A stretch of 7,867 nt of DNA from an uncultured Eubacteriales bacterium (GTDB lineage Bacteria > Bacillota > Clostridia > Oscillospirales > Oscillospiraceae), in assembly GCA_905201305.1 (NCBI GenBank), contig CAJKNS010000104.1, positions 1-7,867 on the forward strand, written 5' to 3'. The translations under genes and the position numbers were made by a program. This document shows positions 4,962 to 7,867 of the stretch, one piece after another. Position 1 is the stretch's first letter. Each line of letters begins with the position of its first letter. The notes below the pieces were generated by a model. The model saw nothing but the letters and a program-made list of their open reading frames with translations, was not told the origin of the DNA and ran no database searches.

Positions 4962-5839
4962 TGGGCGCTTGTACCCTATGTCCCAGAATGTGCGGCGTAG
5001 ACCGGGAACAGGGGCAGCTTGGCTTCTGCGGCATGCCGGCAAAGCTCTATGCCGCACGGGCTGCTCTGCATTTCTGGGAGGAACCGCCCATTTCCGGAGA
5101 AAAAGGCTCCGGCGCGGTGTTCTTTTCCGGCTGCTCCCTGGGGTGCGGGTTTTGCCAGAATACCGAAATCAGCCATAATCGGTTCGGCAAGGAAATCACC
5201 ACCCAGCGGCTCCGGGAGATTTTTGAGGAGCTCATTGACCAGGGCGCCCACAACATCAATCTGGTAACGCCAACCCATTTTCTTCCGCAGATTCTTCCTG
5301 CGCTGGAACCTAAGCTGCCGGTGCCGGTGGTGTATAACTGCGGCGGCTATGAGCGGGTGGAAACCCTCCGAATGCTGGAGGGCAAGGTGGATATTTATCT
5401 GCCGGATCTCAAATTCGCGGAGCCGGAGCTGGCAATGCAGCTCTGCGGGGCAGCGGATTATTTCCAGGTGGCTGCCCGTGCCATTGACGAAATGCTGCGG
5501 CAGGTGGGAAAACCGGTGTATGATACGGACGGCATGCTGAAAAAAGGCGTAATCATTCGCCATCTGGTGCTGCCGGGACAGGTCCAGAACAGCCTGAAGG
5601 TGCTGGACTATATCGCCGATCACTTTCCCAGGGGCAGCGTGCTGCTCAGCCTCATGGCGCAGTTTGTCCCGTCCGGACGGCTGAAGCATACCCCGCCCTT
5701 TGACCGCTGCGTCACAAAGGAAGAGTATGAGGCGGTGGTGGACTGGCTGTATATGCTCGGGCTGGAGGATGGCTTTTTGCAGGAGCCCAGCGCTGCAACG
5801 GATGCCTATTTGCCGGATTTCTCTCTGGAGGGTGTGTAA
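4961..5839 (+). CDS. Radical SAM protein, COG1313 / PflX-like (pyruvate formate-lyase activating enzyme homolog)
   Basis: This 292-residue protein matches the COG1313 family over its whole length. The radical SAM cluster motif C-x3-C-x2-C is at C58, C62 and C65 (FSGCSLGCGFCQN). An N-terminal C-x2-C-x3-C-x11-C set (C4, C7, C11, C23), typical of this family, probably binds metal or a second cluster. Family landmarks are EEPPISGEKGSG (40-51), NINLVTPTHF (98-107), VDIYLPDLKF (143-152) and RHLVLPG (200-206). These enzymes resemble glycyl-radical activases, but their physiological substrate is not established, and no glycyl-radical enzyme is present here. The ATG overlaps the stop of the Mrp-like gene by one base. 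The nearest GGAG is 14 bases upstream, so translation probably depends on coupling. Length is normal and no key residue is missing. Confidence 0.9.
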   Translation: MGACTLCPRMCGVDREQGQLGFCGMPAKLYAARAALHFWEEPPISGEKGSGAVFFSGCSLGCGFCQNTEISHNRFGKEITTQRLREIFEELIDQGAHNINLVTPTHFLPQILPALEPKLPVPVVYNCGGYERVETLRMLEGKVDIYLPDLKFAEPELAMQLCGAADYFQVAARAIDEMLRQVGKPVYDTDGMLKKGVIIRHLVLPGQVQNSLKVLDYIADHFPRGSVLLSLMAQFVPSGRLKHTPPFDRCVTKEEYEAVVDWLYMLGLEDGFLQEPSAATDAYLPDFSLEGV

Positions 5840-5840
5840 C

Positions 5841-6743
5841 ATGATCTGTGAAAAAATTGACCTGTATGGGGATCATCGGGTGATGCTCTATACCTATATT
5901 CAGCACTGGACCACCGTGGCGGGACATTATCCCAAGCGCGGCGGCGTTGTGGTGCTGCCAGGTGGCGCTTATCTCTATCACGGCACCAGTGAAGGCGAGC
6001 CGGTGGCGGCAGCCTTTGCGGCAGCGGGCTATAACGCCTATGTGCTCCGGTATTCCATCGGAAAATACGCCGCGTTTCCCAACTCGGCGGCGGATGTTTG
6101 CCGGGCACTGAAGTTGATTCGGCAGAAGTCGGAGGAGTGGGGGCAGAATCCGGATAAGCTGGCACTGTGCGGCTTTTCGGCAGGCGGACATGTGGCAGCC
6201 TGCGTGGGCACCATGTGGAACCGGCAGGATGTTTTGAATGCATCCGGCTGTACCGGAGAAGAGGGAAAGCCCAATGCTCTGATTCTCGGTTATCCCTGCA
6301 TCACCGTGGATGTGGAAGGGCAGGGGGATATGTACAGCCTGCTCAAGGGCGACAGAACCCTGGAAGAGCTCCGGGACATTGCCTCGGCGGAAAAATGGGT
6401 GGGACCCCATACCCCACCGGTGTTCCTGTGGAATCTGTATCACGACAAAATGGTGCCGGTGGAGCATGGGCTCCGGTTCATGGAAGCCCTGGCGCGGGAG
6501 GACGTTCCCTTTGAGTGCCACACCTATATGAACGGCAACCATGCCTGTGCTCTGGCAACTCCGGCATCCTCTCTGGGGGACCCGGTGCGGGAGAATCCCC
6601 ACGGTGCAAGATGGTTGACGGACTGCACCCAGTGGCTGGAGCAGGTGTTCGGCACGCCTGCGCTGGATGTGCCCCAGGAAAATATGAAGTCATTGGCAAA
6701 GGTCCGGGCGCATCTGGGAATTCCGGCGTTCAAAATGGATTAA
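5841..6743 (+). CDS. Alpha/beta-hydrolase, acetyl-esterase/BD-FAE-like
   Basis: This 300-residue hydrolase of the esterase/lipase COG0657 type has the oxyanion loop PGGAYLYH (40-47), the nucleophile elbow GFSAGGH (111-117, Ser113), and the catalytic acid in YHDKMVPVEH (Asp202). The catalytic His is in NGNHACAL (His234). All three triad residues are present. No signal peptide is visible, so it acts in the cytoplasm, probably deacetylating or de-esterifying small substrates such as sugar esters; the substrate is inferred only from the family. The ATG follows the radical SAM stop by one base and has GGAGGG 8 bases upstream. A longer in-frame extension upstream would overlap the radical SAM gene and has no family similarity, so it is not used. 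Confidence 0.87.
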   Translation: MICEKIDLYGDHRVMLYTYIQHWTTVAGHYPKRGGVVVLPGGAYLYHGTSEGEPVAAAFAAAGYNAYVLRYSIGKYAAFPNSAADVCRALKLIRQKSEEWGQNPDKLALCGFSAGGHVAACVGTMWNRQDVLNASGCTGEEGKPNALILGYPCITVDVEGQGDMYSLLKGDRTLEELRDIASAEKWVGPHTPPVFLWNLYHDKMVPVEHGLRFMEALAREDVPFECHTYMNGNHACALATPASSLGDPVRENPHGARWLTDCTQWLEQVFGTPALDVPQENMKSLAKVRAHLGIPAFKMD

Positions 6744-6772
6744 GGCAGCCCAAGAAAGGACAGAAAAACAAC

Positions 6773-7288
6773 ATGCTTCTGAAAAAATACAAGGAATTTA
6801 CCCCGAAAATTGACGGCGCTTATGTGGCGGAGGATGTCTCCGTCATTGGCGATGTGGAAATTGGAGAGAACGCCTCCATCTGGTACGGCGTGGTGCTCCG
6901 GGGAGATGTGGACAAAATCAAGATCGGTGCCAACACCAGCATTCAGGACAATGCGGTTGCCCATTGCTCCACCGATCATCCCACCATCATTGGCGACAAC
7001 TGCGTGGTGGGACACAATGCGCTGATTCATTCCTGCGTGGTGGAAGATGGCTGCCTCATTGGCATGGGCTCCATTTTGCTGGACGGGTGTCATATCGGCA
7101 CCGGCAGCATTGTGGCGGCAGGGGCTGTGGTGTCGCCCAACACGGTGATTCCGCCCCATTCCATGGTCATGGGCGTGCCGGGCAGAGTGGTTCGCCAGCT
7201 GACGGAAAAGGATACCGAAGGCATTACCCTCAGTGTGGGTCATTATATTGCCTATGCCCAGGAGCAGTTGCCCAAGTATCACGTTTGA
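6773..7288 (+). CDS. Gamma-class carbonic anhydrase-like / transferase hexapeptide-repeat protein
   Basis: This 171-residue left-handed beta-helix protein has hexapeptide repeats ([LIV]-G-x4) throughout residues 18-140. Three His residues at the metal positions of gamma carbonic anhydrases, H64, H81 and H86, lie in the pattern H-x16-H-x4-H (VGHNALIH at 79-86). RGD (43-45) and Gln58 are also conserved in the family. It lacks the acidic loop of the archetypal Cam enzyme and so resembles YrdA/CaiE/PaaY-type proteins. Many of those have weak or undetermined anhydrase activity; trimeric and cytoplasmic by family. The start is the ATG at 6773, with AAAGGA 12 bases upstream, a slightly long spacing. 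The gap from the esterase is only 29 bases with no terminator, so it is co-transcribed. Confidence 0.9.
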   Translation: MLLKKYKEFTPKIDGAYVAEDVSVIGDVEIGENASIWYGVVLRGDVDKIKIGANTSIQDNAVAHCSTDHPTIIGDNCVVGHNALIHSCVVEDGCLIGMGSILLDGCHIGTGSIVAAGAVVSPNTVIPPHSMVMGVPGRVVRQLTEKDTEGITLSVGHYIAYAQEQLPKYHV

Positions 7289-7297
7289 GGTGATACC

Positions 7298-7867
7298 ATG
7301 CCGAACTTTTATGCCCATTTGCTCTATGGCAGAGAGGTCTGCCGGAGGATGCAGCCTGCTATTCAGCGCGCGCTGCTGAGACAGTGGGACACCTTCTGCT
7401 GCGGTAATTTCGGACCGGACCCGCTGTATTCTTATGTGGGCGGCAGACAGGCTGGCGCCGTTCGTCAGGCGGGCATCCGGCTGCACCATGGGTCCGGCGC
7501 CGATGCCATGGAGCTGTTCCGCCAGCCGGTGAAGACAGGAAAGCCCAATGCTGCCGCATTTGCCGCAGGCTATCTTCTGCACTATGTCCTCGATAGCCGA
7601 ATGCATCCCTTTGTGCTGAAAACGGTAGCGGAGGGGGAGGTGACCCACTTTGCACTGGAAGGAGAATTTGACCGACATTTGCTTCAGCGGGACGGCAGAG
7701 CCTATCCCGATGCCATGCCGGAGCGACCGGTAACGAAGGAGCTATTGCAGGCGGCGGCGTATATGGCGCCGGAGCTTACGCCGGAGCAGTATCGGGTGGC
7801 ACTCAAGCGCTTTCGAATGATTTCCTGCCGGATTGGCAGCTGGGCAGGAACGCCCATGCGCCATGTG
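7298..7867 (+). CDS. Zinc-dependent phospholipase C-family protein, N-terminal part
   Basis: The 190 visible residues are open to the right edge, so the C-terminus is missing. The opening MPNFYAHLLYGREV, then GNFGPDPLYSYVG (36-48), LHHGSG (62-67) and HYVLDSRMHPF (95-105) match the zinc-dependent phospholipase C family (PF00882-like), which is common in Clostridia. The His/Asp residues H7, H63/H64, H95, D99, H103 and H117, with E121 or D125, are the likely metal ligands. No signal peptide is present, so unlike secreted clostridial alpha-toxin this is probably an intracellular hydrolase of unknown substrate. GAGGTGAT at 7287-7294 serves as ribosome binding site and overlaps the stop of the preceding gene, consistent with one operon. 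Confidence 0.8.
   Translation, partial: MPNFYAHLLYGREVCRRMQPAIQRALLRQWDTFCCGNFGPDPLYSYVGGRQAGAVRQAGIRLHHGSGADAMELFRQPVKTGKPNAAAFAAGYLLHYVLDSRMHPFVLKTVAEGEVTHFALEGEFDRHLLQRDGRAYPDAMPERPVTKELLQAAAYMAPELTPEQYRVALKRFRMISCRIGSWAGTPMRHV

Noticed and set aside
5700..5840. N-terminal extension of the esterase frame to 347 residues
   Set aside because: It lies within the radical SAM coding region; the ATG at 5841 has GGAGGG at proper spacing and gives a normal family length.
4976..5842. Minus-strand open frame opposite the radical SAM gene
   Set aside because: The plus strand carries the full COG1313 signature; the minus-strand product is His/Gln/Arg-rich with no motifs, typical of antisense shadow frames.
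5712..7678. Long minus-strand open frames opposite the esterase, carbonic anhydrase-like and phospholipase-like genes
   Set aside because: They span several well-supported plus-strand genes and their boundaries, and have no plausible start signals or family similarity.
1..7867. CRISPR arrays, tRNA/rRNA genes, insertion sequences, riboswitches
   Set aside because: No regularly spaced repeats, cloverleaf sequences, transposase motifs, terminal inverted repeats or recognisable riboswitch cores were seen. The two substantial non-coding gaps (1454-1646 and 3865-4046) are explained by promoters, dyads and a terminator.

Overview
The window looks like an accessory stretch from an anaerobic, fairly GC-rich Clostridia-type Firmicute, perhaps an Oscillospirales-like gut organism. 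The reasons are strong AGGAGG-type ribosome binding sites, sigma-A-type promoters in AT-rich gaps between GC-rich genes, ATGA-coupled genes, a V-type ATPase fragment, and Fe-S enzymes typical of strict anaerobes. The lineage is inferred from style and gene content, since no marker gene is present. The odd length and a chimeric left end suggest the window may be a whole contig.

Left half, minus strand. A divergent promoter near 3900 drives three ATGA-coupled genes (3864 to 1647). They encode paralogous SnoaL/NTF2-fold proteins of the BaiE (bile acid 7alpha-dehydratase) type, each with an extra C-terminal tail. A strong hairpin terminator follows (1637-1591). A separately promoted gene (GTG start at 1453) then encodes an old-yellow-enzyme/2,4-dienoyl-CoA-reductase-like Fe-S flavoenzyme of the BaiCD type. 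At the point where its NAD(P)/FAD domain should begin, the frame runs without a stop into the membrane domain of V-ATPase subunit I, which fills positions 1 to about 199. This is most likely an assembly chimera.

Right half, plus strand. A second promoter in the same divergent gap drives a compact run of five genes: an Mrp/ApbC-like P-loop ATPase with an N-terminal four-cysteine cluster, a COG1313 (PflX-like) radical SAM protein overlapping it by one base, an alpha/beta-hydrolase esterase, a gamma-class carbonic anhydrase-like hexapeptide protein, and a zinc-dependent phospholipase C-family protein cut by the window edge.

The most interesting part is the left half. One Fe-S flavin ene-reductase plus three diverged BaiE-like proteins resembles a reduced bile-acid/steroid-type dehydroxylation toolkit, without visible CoA ligase, CoA transferase or hydroxysteroid dehydrogenase genes. 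Its substrate cannot be read from the sequence. The right half is plausibly a housekeeping or Fe-S-related operon that merely shares the intergenic region.
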